The notes under the pieces were generated by a model. That model saw only the letters and a program-made list of their open reading frames with translations. It was not told the origin of the DNA and ran no database searches. Both the position numbers and the translations under genes were made by a program. Below, in pieces: positions 1 through 6,358 of a DNA stretch of 19,231 nt (its first letter is position 1; every line of letters starts with the position of its first letter). The DNA is from UBA11650 sp963997925 (GTDB lineage Bacteria > Chloroflexota > Dehalococcoidia > Lucifugimonadales > UBA3495): positions 1 to 19,231 of the forward strand of contig CAXEOX010000053.1 in assembly GCA_963997925.1 (NCBI GenBank). Direction: 5' to 3'.

Positions 1-363
1 CATGCCGTTCCGGCGGCGGGCTTCCAGATAACGTCCGGCAGCACCACGCTGTTTTACACCGGGGATACAGGCAAGGGCTTGAGCCAGGCTTGGCCCCACG
101 TCGATCCCAACGTCATGCTGACAGAGGTTACTTTTGGCAACGGCGACCCGGATCGGGCGGCGGTGGCGGGGCACCTGACTCCGAATTTGCTGGAAGAGAC
201 GCTGAGCGACTTTAAGGAACTTAAAGGCTACATCCCGAAGATTATCGTCGCCCACATGAACCCGGCTTGGGAGGCTACGGTTAGACGGGAGTTGGCCGAG
301 GTGCAGCGGCGGTTGGGGTTTGAGTTGCAGATATCTGAAGCGGATATGGAGTTGGATATCTAG
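1..363 (+). CDS. MBL-fold metallohydrolase, C-terminal fragment (5' end outside window)
   Basis: The reading frame is open from base 1 to a TAG at 361-363, giving about 120 residues. It is the C-terminal half of a metallo-beta-lactamase-fold hydrolase. Visible hallmarks, numbered within the fragment, are a strand ending in YTGDTG (Asp22 is the likely bridging metal ligand), the block TEVTFGN followed by GHLTP (His58), and IIVAHMNP (His85). This arrangement (a 'VEVTF.N' strand, then HLTP, then a helix and a final strand ending in a His) resembles MBL proteins related to class II cyclic-nucleotide phosphodiesterases, but the HxHxDH motif lies upstream of the window, so the substrate is not determinable. 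A TTG at 79 would give only a truncated protein and is not the real start. The gene converges on the GGT-family gene, with a hairpin between them. Confidence 0.8.
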   Translation, partial: HAVPAAGFQITSGSTTLFYTGDTGKGLSQAWPHVDPNVMLTEVTFGNGDPDRAAVAGHLTPNLLEETLSDFKELKGYIPKIIVAHMNPAWEATVRRELAEVQRRLGFELQISEADMELDI

Positions 364-383
364 CGGCAGGGTTGCTGTGAGGC

Positions 384-417
384 GAAATCCCCCAACCCCC
401 CTTTACGAAAGGGGGGG
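384..417. repeat. Palindromic repeat family A, copy 1 (hairpin; possible terminator)
   Basis: The element has a GAAATCC lead-in followed by a hairpin: CCCCCCTTT (396-404), loop ACG, AAAGGGGGG (408-416), a perfect 9-bp stem. It is followed by AGTTTT, so it could terminate the MBL gene ending at 363. It sits between two convergent genes. Copies 2 (3672-3705) and 3 (16921-16955) share the GAAATCC lead-in and the TTTACGAAA core. Confidence 0.75.
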
Positions 418-421
418 AGTT

Positions 422-2230
422 TTACCAGCCCATGGCGTAGCAGGCTCGTCTGGGGTCGCCGCCGGTGCTTAGGGTGCCGGTTTCCGGGTTTCTTGTGGAG
501 ATTGTGGCGCCCATGCCGCAGTTGACCGCTCTCTGGACGTCGTGGCCCATGGCGTGTAGGGCTTGGGCTGTCGTCAGGGGAATTCCTTCTTCCAGGTTCA
601 AGCGGCCCGGATGGTAGACGTGGGGGTAGAAGGAGTTGGGGAAGTTTTCGGTGGCGAAGCGGGGGGCTTCCACCGACTGTTGCGGGTCCATGCCGAACAC
701 TACTGCGTTCAGGAATATCTGTAGGTTGGCTTGGGCCTGATCGTCGCCGCCGGGGCAGCCGATCGTCATAACCGGGACGCCGTCTTTGGTGACGATGTAG
801 TTGATCAGGGTGGTTCTGGGCCGCTTGCCGGGTTCTACCACGTTGGGGTGTCCCGGTTCGTTGTTGAACATCTCGATACGGGTACTCAGGGCGCAACCAA
901 TCTTGGGGAAGAACACCGACTTGGAGAAAGAGCCCCCGCTGATGGTGCCGCAGACCATGTTTCCTTCACTGTCCAACACCGAAACGTGGGTCGTTCCGTC
1001 TTCGTCGCCGCCTCCGGATACCGGTCCTTCGCTGAGCACCGGCTCGGTGCGAACAGCAGATCCGCCATTGGATCTCTTTGAGAACGCCCAGGGATCGCCT
1101 GCTGGGACCATACTCGTGGATGCGCGGTCGGGGTCGATCTCCTGGGACCGTTGGTTTGCGTATTCCATGGATAGCAAGCCGTCGATGGGGATCGTCGAGT
1201 ATTCGGGGTCGCCGTAGTGGGCTTCCCGGTCAGCGAAGGCCAGGTTCAATGCCTCGATGACGGTGTGTATGTAGGCGGGGGAGTTGTGACCCATGGACTT
1301 CAGGTCAAACCGGTTCAGCATGTTAAGGGTCTGCATCAATACCGGGCCTTGGGTCCAGGAGTCGTGGCCTAGAATCTCATAGCCTTGGAAGGTGGTTTTC
1401 ACCGGCGATTCGAACTGGGCGTGGTAGCTGGCTAGGTCATCCAAGTCCATGATACCGCCGACGCTCTGGGAACACTCGGCGATGGTCCTGCCGATGTCTC
1501 CCTGGTAGAAGCTTCGGCGGGCCTCCTGTATCCCTTCCAGCCTGTCGCCTGCCTTGGACCCTGCACTAGCCAATCCTTTGAGTACGTCTGCTAAACCCGG
1601 TTGGACCAACTGGGCACCGGGGCTTGGCACCTGCAGGTTCTCATAGAAGATTTCCGAACCGCCTGGCGGGAAGTTCCGGAACTGTTCCAAAGTGGACGGA
1701 GACTCTAGCCGCGCCAGCATGTATTCGTAGTGGGGGATGCCCTGCTCCGCATATTCTATGGCCGGGGCGAGAACATCGCTGATGGACATGGTGCCGTATT
1801 GTTCCAGCAGGGTCAGGAACCCGTCGACCACGCCGGGAACGGTGAACGACAGAGGCGCTTGCATGCCGGGTCCGGTGGGGATGCGATTCACGCCTTGAGA
1901 CTTATAGTAGTCAACTGTCGCATCGGCGGGCGCGACGCCTTGGGCGCTGAGGGACAGTAGGTCGCCACTGGCCGGGTGGTACAGCATGAACACACCTTCG
2001 GCGGCCAGCGAGTAGGAAGCGATGGGCTCAACCACGGCAGCGGCGAATCCGGCGGCTACGAGGGAGTCGAAAGCGTTGCCTCCACTCAATAGGATGCGCA
2101 TGCCGGCCATGGATGTCAGGTAGTGGCCGCTGGAAATCACGCCTTTGTTGGCATGGATGACGGGACGCCCCGATTCAGGCAACGCGACATCGCTCTGCTC
2201 CAACTCATGTCTTTCCTGTTGACTGGCCAT
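422..2230 (-). CDS. Gamma-glutamyltransferase-family Ntn hydrolase
   Basis: This is a 602-residue protein, the usual length for GGT precursors. These enzymes self-cleave into large and small subunits, and the new N-terminal Thr is the nucleophile. Seen: GGNAFD near residues 50-55; the processing/nucleophile site at Thr413 in DGTTHVSV; PGKRP at 467-471; and the oxyanion GCPGGD at 491-496. No signal peptide is visible at the N-terminus (MASQQERHEL), so a cytosolic location is likely, unlike periplasmic E. coli Ggt. The start is supported by a GGGAGG ribosome site about 8 nt upstream. Odd: against E. coli Ggt, Arg114 aligns with Gln97, Asn411 with Gly433 and Asp433 with Met454. All three hold the gamma-glutamyl group. 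Autoprocessing is likely intact but glutathione hydrolysis is doubtful; another acylase or amidase substrate is plausible. It is divergent from the monooxygenase gene. Confidence 0.9.
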   Translation of the reverse strand: MASQQERHELEQSDVALPESGRPVIHANKGVISSGHYLTSMAGMRILLSGGNAFDSLVAAGFAAAVVEPIASYSLAAEGVFMLYHPASGDLLSLSAQGVAPADATVDYYKSQGVNRIPTGPGMQAPLSFTVPGVVDGFLTLLEQYGTMSISDVLAPAIEYAEQGIPHYEYMLARLESPSTLEQFRNFPPGGSEIFYENLQVPSPGAQLVQPGLADVLKGLASAGSKAGDRLEGIQEARRSFYQGDIGRTIAECSQSVGGIMDLDDLASYHAQFESPVKTTFQGYEILGHDSWTQGPVLMQTLNMLNRFDLKSMGHNSPAYIHTVIEALNLAFADREAHYGDPEYSTIPIDGLLSMEYANQRSQEIDPDRASTSMVPAGDPWAFSKRSNGGSAVRTEPVLSEGPVSGGGDEDGTTHVSVLDSEGNMVCGTISGGSFSKSVFFPKIGCALSTRIEMFNNEPGHPNVVEPGKRPRTTLINYIVTKDGVPVMTIGCPGGDDQAQANLQIFLNAVVFGMDPQQSVEAPRFATENFPNSFYPHVYHPGRLNLEEGIPLTTAQALHAMGHDVQRAVNCGMGATISTRNPETGTLSTGGDPRRACYAMGW

Positions 2231-2336
2231 GCTGTGTCCTCCCTGTGTCTAGCGGATAATCGTAGCTGACCGGAAATCGTGCGCCGTTTGCGGCTTCAAG
2301 TATGCCCGGCCCTTTCATTTGGGTCAACCGGCGGGA

Positions 2337-2365
2337 TTGACTGGGCACGAGCATGGCTGCATACT
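2337..2365 (+). promoter_or_regulatory. Candidate sigma70-type promoter for the monooxygenase gene
   Basis: TTGACT (2337-2342, 5/6 match to the -35 consensus) is followed after 17 nt by CATACT (2360-2365, 4/6 match to -10). Transcription would begin near 2372, giving a leader of about 43 nt before the ATG at 2415. It lies in the 184-bp divergent gap between the GGT-family gene and this one. Confidence 0.4.
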
Positions 2366-2414
2366 TTGGCGACCAGGCTTGTCCGCTGGACGGAGCAGGC
2401 AAGGGGGGTCTTCT

Positions 2415-3602
2415 ATGGTTAAAGAAGTGATGTTTTTCACCGAGATGGGATATTCAGCGTATCCCCAGGAAGAGGCGCTTCAACGGGGCTACAACAATCT
2501 GATGTTCCCCAACGAATTCTTCAGCGCCGAAAAAGCCAACGAACTCTACGGGATGTACTTCGAAGAACTACAGCACTGCACCGAGGTGGGTTTCGACGGG
2601 GTGATGATTAACGAGCACCACAACAACCCGCTATCGATGATGCCCTCGGTCAATGTGATTGGCTCGGTGCTGGCCCGTCTGACAAAGAAAGGGAAGATTT
2701 GCTTCCTGGGTAACGTGCTGCCCATCCACGAGAATCCGCTGCGAGTGGCGGAGGAAGTGGCGATGATTGACTGCATCTCCGGTGGCCGGGTGGTCTGCGG
2801 CTTTGTCCGCGGTATCGGCCAGGAGAGCATGGCCACCAACACCAACCCGATTTACAACCGGGAGCGTTTCGACGAGGCTCATGACCTGATAATCAAGGCG
2901 TGGACTGAGCCGGGTCCTTTCCGCTGGGAGGGCAAGCATTACCAATTCCGGGTGGTCAATCCCTGGATGATGCCCATGCAGAAACCTCATCCGCCCATAT
3001 GGATCCCGGGTGTGGTCAGTCCGGAGTCGGTCACCTGGGCGGCCCGGCATCAGTACCCCTACATCGCCCTTGCGCCGCCCTTGGACCTAATCTCGGAGAT
3101 TTACGAGCTATACGACAAGGTGGCTGCTGAAGAGGGGTTCACACCAACGCAGGACCACCGTGGCTACGCTGTTAGGGTGAACGTGTCGGACAGCGACGAA
3201 AAGGCCTTTGAAGAAGGCAAGAACTTCTACTGGCAGCAGGGTACGTCCTTCGGGACTGCGCCGCGTCACTGGCAAGCCCCTCCGGGCTACATGACTCGGG
3301 CGGCGGCGCAAAGCGGCCGGGCCACACGGCGGGAAACCACCCGGAACATCCCTGATGTAACTCCCGGTGGACCTAGCTTGGATTACCAAGAAGCTCATGC
3401 CACCCACCAGATCGTCACCGGGAACCCGGATACGGTCATTAAGAAGCTGAAAGAGATTGTGGACATCGTGGACCCGGCCACCCTGGTGCTGTGGGGCCGG
3501 GAAGGTCCCATGAAGCACGACACGGCGATGAAGTGCATCGACCTTTTGAGCCAGGAAGTGATTCCGGCCATCAAGGAGTACGTGCCGACTAGGGCTAGGT
3601 AG
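2415..3602 (+). CDS. Luciferase-like flavin-dependent monooxygenase (LLM class)
   Basis: This 395-residue protein belongs to the bacterial-luciferase-like TIM-barrel family, which uses reduced FMN or F420 supplied by a partner reductase to oxidise or cleave organic substrates. Visible hallmarks are GFDGVMINEHH (59-69), the strand ILGNVLP-like region CFLGNVLPIHENPLR (96-110), AEEVAMIDCISGGR (112-125) followed by a glycine-rich phosphate-binding turn, and KPHPPIWIPG. The ATG at 2415 is chosen because AAGGGGGG lies about 6 nt upstream; the frame is open further 5', back to a TTG at 2319, but that upstream part overlaps a promoter-like sequence and has no family similarity. Expanded paralog sets of this family are known in SAR202 Chloroflexota. 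The substrate and the flavin type cannot be told from the sequence. Confidence 0.88.
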   Translation: MVKEVMFFTEMGYSAYPQEEALQRGYNNLMFPNEFFSAEKANELYGMYFEELQHCTEVGFDGVMINEHHNNPLSMMPSVNVIGSVLARLTKKGKICFLGNVLPIHENPLRVAEEVAMIDCISGGRVVCGFVRGIGQESMATNTNPIYNRERFDEAHDLIIKAWTEPGPFRWEGKHYQFRVVNPWMMPMQKPHPPIWIPGVVSPESVTWAARHQYPYIALAPPLDLISEIYELYDKVAAEEGFTPTQDHRGYAVRVNVSDSDEKAFEEGKNFYWQQGTSFGTAPRHWQAPPGYMTRAAAQSGRATRRETTRNIPDVTPGGPSLDYQEAHATHQIVTGNPDTVIKKLKEIVDIVDPATLVLWGREGPMKHDTAMKCIDLLSQEVIPAIKEYVPTRAR

Positions 3603-3653
3603 GGACCGTGTTTTTTGGGAGGAAATGATGAGGGCGTTCTGGCATAACCGGAA

Positions 3654-3705
3654 CCCCCTTTCTTTGTGGGGGAAATCCCCCTCGGTCCCCATTTACGAAA
3701 GGGGG
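3654..3705. repeat. Palindromic repeat family A, copy 2 (double hairpin)
   Basis: A first small hairpin pairs CCCCC (3654-3658) with GGGGG (3668-3672). The family A unit follows: GAAATCC from 3672, then a second hairpin with the TTTACGAAA core and flanking CCCC/GGGG, interrupted by one A/G mismatch. It lies between the convergent monooxygenase and MBL genes. Confidence 0.65.
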
Positions 3706-3724
3706 AAGTTAGTTCGTGGATGCG

Positions 3725-3754
3725 CGTAGGGGCGCACGGTCGTGCGCCCCTACG
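3725..3754. repeat. Perfect 14-bp inverted repeat with 2-nt loop
   Basis: CGTAGGGGCGCACG (3725-3738) is followed by the loop GT and its exact reverse complement (3741-3754). It lies in the 181-bp convergent gap, 29 bp before the stop of the MBL gene. It has no T-tract, so it is a palindromic repeat or a protein-binding/REP-like site rather than a clear intrinsic terminator. Confidence 0.7.
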
Positions 3755-3783
3755 TTGTTGGTTAACCGATGGGCTGGCGAGGA

Positions 3784-4650
3784 TTAGCTCCTGCGGGGAG
3801 TGGCGGGGGCGGGGATGGGCGGAGCGGGCCAGGCGCCGGTTAGGTAGTCGTACAGGTTTCCGGCGCTCATGCGCATGACTAGGGGCGCCATGCCGTCTTG
3901 GCCTACGTCCATGGGATAGCGGTCGGTCATCTTGGTCAGGCTGGACACCGCTTGCGCTCTGGTGACGCCCTGATCGATGGCCCCTTTGACGTACTCTTTC
4001 CATTCCAGGATGAAAGAACCCTGTTCGTCCAGGTAGCCTTTGTCGCAAAGCTCCCCGTGACCGGGCACGAATACCTCCTCGTCAAGCTTCCTCAATGAGT
4101 CTAGCGCCGTTAGCCATAGGTCGGGATTGGCCTCGTGGAGCCAAGTCTGGACGCCGCGGAAGATGTTGTCGCTGGTGAACACCACGCCCTCTTCCTTGAT
4201 GGAGATTGCCGCTTGGTAGAGGGTGTGGCCGGGCATGTGAACCATCTCGAACGTGTGGTCACCCACGTGCATCGTCATCCCGTTCTTGAAGGTTATGACC
4301 GGATAATTGAACTCGTAACCCTCCAGCAGCGCTGGTTCTTCAGGACCGAAGGCTGCGACCCGGGAGACATGGTCGGCCAGGTCGGTGTTGAGCATGCGAG
4401 TCCGCACCCCCTCGTGGGCGATGACCGGCACGTCGAAGAAAGCGTTCCCCGTCCAATGGTCGCCGTGGGGCTCGGTGTTGATGATGTACTTAAGCTGCCC
4501 CTTGCCGGCGATCTCAGCCTTTAGCTTCTGGGCATCGCTGGGCTTGTGCGGGCTGTCGATCATCACGATGCCGTCGGAGGTGGTGACGTACCCAAAATTG
4601 CACCCCCTGGCATCGGTCTCTACGAAAACATTGCTGGTTACTTGTTTCAT
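3784..4650 (-). CDS. MBL-fold metallo-hydrolase
   Basis: This is a complete 288-residue metallo-beta-lactamase-fold hydrolase with no signal peptide. The metal-binding set is visible in order: TEPHGDHWTGN (Glu60, His62, Asp64, His65), HMPGHT (His142), TSDN (Asp161) and VPGHGE (His198). The canonical HxHxDH motif has Glu60 in place of the first His, so the first metal site is atypical. A C-terminal helical segment (about 205-270) and a Pro-rich tail follow. The start has GGAGG about 7 nt upstream. The family includes glyoxalase II-like, lactonase-like and aryl/alkyl sulfatase-like enzymes; nothing here picks a substrate. It is divergent from the selenoprotein gene with 232 bp between them, and convergent with the monooxygenase. 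Confidence 0.88.
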   Translation of the reverse strand: MKQVTSNVFVETDARGCNFGYVTTSDGIVMIDSPHKPSDAQKLKAEIAGKGQLKYIINTEPHGDHWTGNAFFDVPVIAHEGVRTRMLNTDLADHVSRVAAFGPEEPALLEGYEFNYPVITFKNGMTMHVGDHTFEMVHMPGHTLYQAAISIKEEGVVFTSDNIFRGVQTWLHEANPDLWLTALDSLRKLDEEVFVPGHGELCDKGYLDEQGSFILEWKEYVKGAIDQGVTRAQAVSSLTKMTDRYPMDVGQDGMAPLVMRMSAGNLYDYLTGAWPAPPIPAPATPRRS

Positions 4651-4700
4651 GGTATGCCTCCGTTCGGCTCCATATGGGTTCGATCTGTTTGAACTGAGGG

Positions 4701-4729
4701 AGCTTACCGCAGCCTTGTACGAGCGTCAA
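4701..4729 (-). promoter_or_regulatory. Candidate promoter for the MBL hydrolase gene
   Basis: On the minus strand TTGACG (4724-4729, 5/6 match to -35) is followed after 17 nt by TAAGCT (4701-4706, only 3/6 match to -10). It would start transcription about 45 nt before the ATG at 4650. The weak -10 keeps confidence low. Confidence 0.3.
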
Positions 4730-4805
4730 TAATCAAAGGCTGAATCAACTTGATGTCCAACCGCATCCAACGGTTTGGATCGGCTGGCCAATGGCTTGTG
4801 GCACT

Positions 4806-4855
4806 ACCGGACTCCCAGGTATTATTGGGTACTCCGGTGGCATGCGAACCGGAGT
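4806..4855 (+). promoter_or_regulatory. Structured 5' leader with two mutually exclusive hairpins
   Basis: ACCGGA (4806-4811) can pair with TCCGGT (4833-4838), helped by an inner CCCA/TGGG stem. Alternatively ACTCCGGT (4831-4838) pairs perfectly over 8 bp with ACCGGAGT (4848-4855) across a 9-nt loop. Both use the same middle arm, so only one can form at a time. A third small stem, CCCA/TGGG (4864-4875), overlaps the ribosome-binding site at 4873-4878. The arrangement is attenuator-like, but no ligand or leader peptide is evident, and it may simply be palindromic repeat DNA. Confidence 0.4.
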
Positions 4856-4882
4856 CAGCGACACCCAGTCTTGGGAGGCATC

Positions 4883-5383
4883 ATGGCTGAAAAACTACAA
4901 CAGGCAGACCGGTTCCCGTCACTCACGCTGAACCTGTTGGACGGGAGCACAATTAAATTTCCCGAAGAAGCGCCTTCGCGGTATACGGCGTTGCTCTTCT
5001 ACCGGGGCCATTGGTGACCCTACTGCGCTCGGCAGTTAGCCGAATGGGAAGCAGCCAAGGCCGAGTTGGAAGCGCTGGAGGCGACGATTATAGTTGCCAG
5101 CGTGGATGACGAGGAACATGCTCAGGAGATGGTAGACAAAGGATTCTCTTTCAAGATGGCCTACGGCGTTTCGAAAGAGGAGTCCGACGCTTTTGGCGCC
5201 TGGTGGTCCGAGGACCGGGGCGGCTACATCCAGCCCGCCGAGTTTCTTATCGGCCGGGGCGGAGTAGTCCTTGGGTCGATCTACGCGTCGGGTCCCGTGG
5301 GCCGCATGGGAGCCGATGAAGCTCTCCGGCAAATCACCCGGCGGGAATCCACGCGCAAGGAACAGGAAGGGCAGGGGGGGTAA
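4883..5383 (+). CDS. Peroxiredoxin-like (AhpC/TSA-type) selenoprotein, TGA at 5015-5017 read as selenocysteine
   Basis: The frame from ATG 4883 (GGGAGG at 4873-4878) to TAA 5381-5383 is open apart from one TGA. If that is read as Sec, the product is 166 residues with the motif FYRGHW-U45-P-Y-C48. In the thioredoxin-fold AhpC/TSA family this position is the peroxidatic Cys of FYRG.WCPYC, and Cys48 would be the second redox residue (a UxxC arrangement). Family similarity is present on both sides of the TGA: FPSLTLNLLDG before it; ARQLAEWE, IIVASVDDEEHA, MAYGVSKEE and a GRGGVVLGSIYASGPVGR region after it. Likely role: peroxide or thiol-disulfide reduction in the cytosol. The alternative is a nonsense mutation, but the exact site and a SECIS-like hairpin 16 nt downstream argue for Sec. 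A conventional gene caller would report two fragments. Confidence 0.85.
5015..5046 (+). promoter_or_regulatory. Bacterial SECIS element candidate (Sec codon plus downstream hairpin)
   Basis: The TGA codon (5015-5017) is followed by 16 nt and then a 5-nt apical loop, AGTTA (5034-5038). The loop closes on the perfect stem TCGGC (5029-5033) / GCCGA (5039-5043), extendable with one mismatch by a G-T and a C-G pair to 5026/5046. Bacterial SECIS elements sit inside the coding region just after UGA, with the apical loop about 16 nt or more downstream and a G in the first two loop positions. E. coli fdhF has 17 nt and a loop beginning AGGU; here it begins AGUU. A competing stem, CTGC (5023-5026) with GCAG (5032-5035), is possible. 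Confidence 0.7.
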
Positions 5384-5400
5384 AAGCCGTTTCACGCGGT

Positions 5401-5465
5401 GGTTCGACAGGCTCACTAAGAACGGAGAGCATCGTCTTCCCCGTTCGTCCTGAACCTGTCGAAGG
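5401..5465. repeat. Inverted repeat family B, copy 1
   Basis: Arm 1 (5401-5425) begins GGTTCGACAGGCTCAC and ends GAACGG; arm 2 (5441-5465) is its imperfect reverse complement, beginning CCGTTCGTCCTGA and ending GTCGAAGG. The 15-nt loop separates them. Arm 1 is of the CTCAC type and arm 2 of the TCAGGA type. A second copy is at 15390-15457. It lies 17 bp after the selenoprotein stop and may terminate or stabilise that transcript. Confidence 0.75.
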
Positions 5466-5525
5466 ACCTGCTCGCAGGATTAACTAACAAGCTCCAAACA
5501 ATATCGGGTGGCACCGGCAGGATTT

Positions 5526-6338
5526 ATGAGCGACCAGGAAGCCGTTAACAACATGGAGGCCGTTTGGCGTTCCCTTGACGAACTGTGCTCGAATCTCGAG
5601 GACGGGGAGTGGGGGACGCCGACGGACTGCCCCGGTTGGTCGGTACAGGACCAGCTATCCCACCTGGTAGGTAGCGAGTGCCGATTATTGGGAAGGCCGA
5701 CCCCGGATCACGTTCCCGAGGAAACCGGTCACGTCAAGAACGACATCGGGCAGAGTAATGAGGTTCTGGTCGGTGCCCGACGTTCACTATCGGGCGGCAA
5801 GGTTCTTGAGGAATTTCGTGAGGTGACCGGGCAGCGGTTGGCGATTCTTCGTGGGATGACAGAGAGCGATTTCGACGAGGAAACCGATACGCCCATCGGA
5901 CGCGCGCCGGTTCGGGATTTGCTGGCCATCAGAATCTTCGATGCCTGGGTGCACGAGCAGGACATTCGCCGGGCGCTTGGAAAACCGGGGCACATGGACG
6001 GCGCCGTGGCCCGGCATGCCATGGACCGGATGGTCACGGCCATGCCTTACGTGCTGGGAAGAAAGGTTCAGCCGGAAGACGGCACCGGGGTGGTGATGAA
6101 CATCAACGGATTGGCGGGGCGGGTCTTCGCCATCGCCATGCAAGGTAACCGGGCCAACCTAGTCCCCTCGATACCCCTTCCAGCGACGGTTAGCTTCAAC
6201 ATGGACCTGGAGACGTTCGCCTGCCTGGCCTGCGGGCGCTGGGAACCGAGGGATGTTCTAGACAAGGGTTTGGTCCGCATCCACGGCGACCAGGCACTGG
6301 GCGAGACCATCGTGGAACAACTGAACTTCATGATTTAA
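5526..6338 (+). CDS. Maleylpyruvate isomerase / DinB-like metal-dependent family protein
   Basis: This 270-residue protein matches the 'maleylpyruvate isomerase family mycothiol-dependent enzyme' pattern. An N-terminal four-helix DinB-like domain carries CPGWSVQDQLSHL (35-47, His46) and RIFDAWVHEQDIRRA (136-150, with Asp139 and His143). A C-terminal SCP2-like domain follows from about 165. In characterised members the metal ligands are His, Glu, His; here the Glu position appears to be Asp139. The ATG at 5526 is preferred because CAGGA lies just upstream; a GTG at 5508 in the same frame has no ribosome site. The family acts in thiol-dependent isomerisation or transfer. Mycothiol is an actinobacterial thiol, so in a Chloroflexota-like host the cofactor is uncertain. 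The gene converges on the ureohydrolase with 20 bp between. Confidence 0.8.
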   Translation: MSDQEAVNNMEAVWRSLDELCSNLEDGEWGTPTDCPGWSVQDQLSHLVGSECRLLGRPTPDHVPEETGHVKNDIGQSNEVLVGARRSLSGGKVLEEFREVTGQRLAILRGMTESDFDEETDTPIGRAPVRDLLAIRIFDAWVHEQDIRRALGKPGHMDGAVARHAMDRMVTAMPYVLGRKVQPEDGTGVVMNINGLAGRVFAIAMQGNRANLVPSIPLPATVSFNMDLETFACLACGRWEPRDVLDKGLVRIHGDQALGETIVEQLNFMI

Positions 6339-6358
6339 GGCAGCGGTTCCCGCCAGGA

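Noticed and set aside
2319..2414. Longer N-terminus for the monooxygenase starting at TTG 2319
   Set aside because: The added residues are unlike the family, a candidate promoter lies inside the stretch, and the ATG at 2415 has a good ribosome site.
4883..5017. Treating the peroxiredoxin-like locus as a pseudogene or two separate small genes
   Set aside because: The only interruption is a TGA at the catalytic Cys position, the downstream frame is family-like right from the next codon, there is no ribosome site for a second gene, and a SECIS-like hairpin follows.
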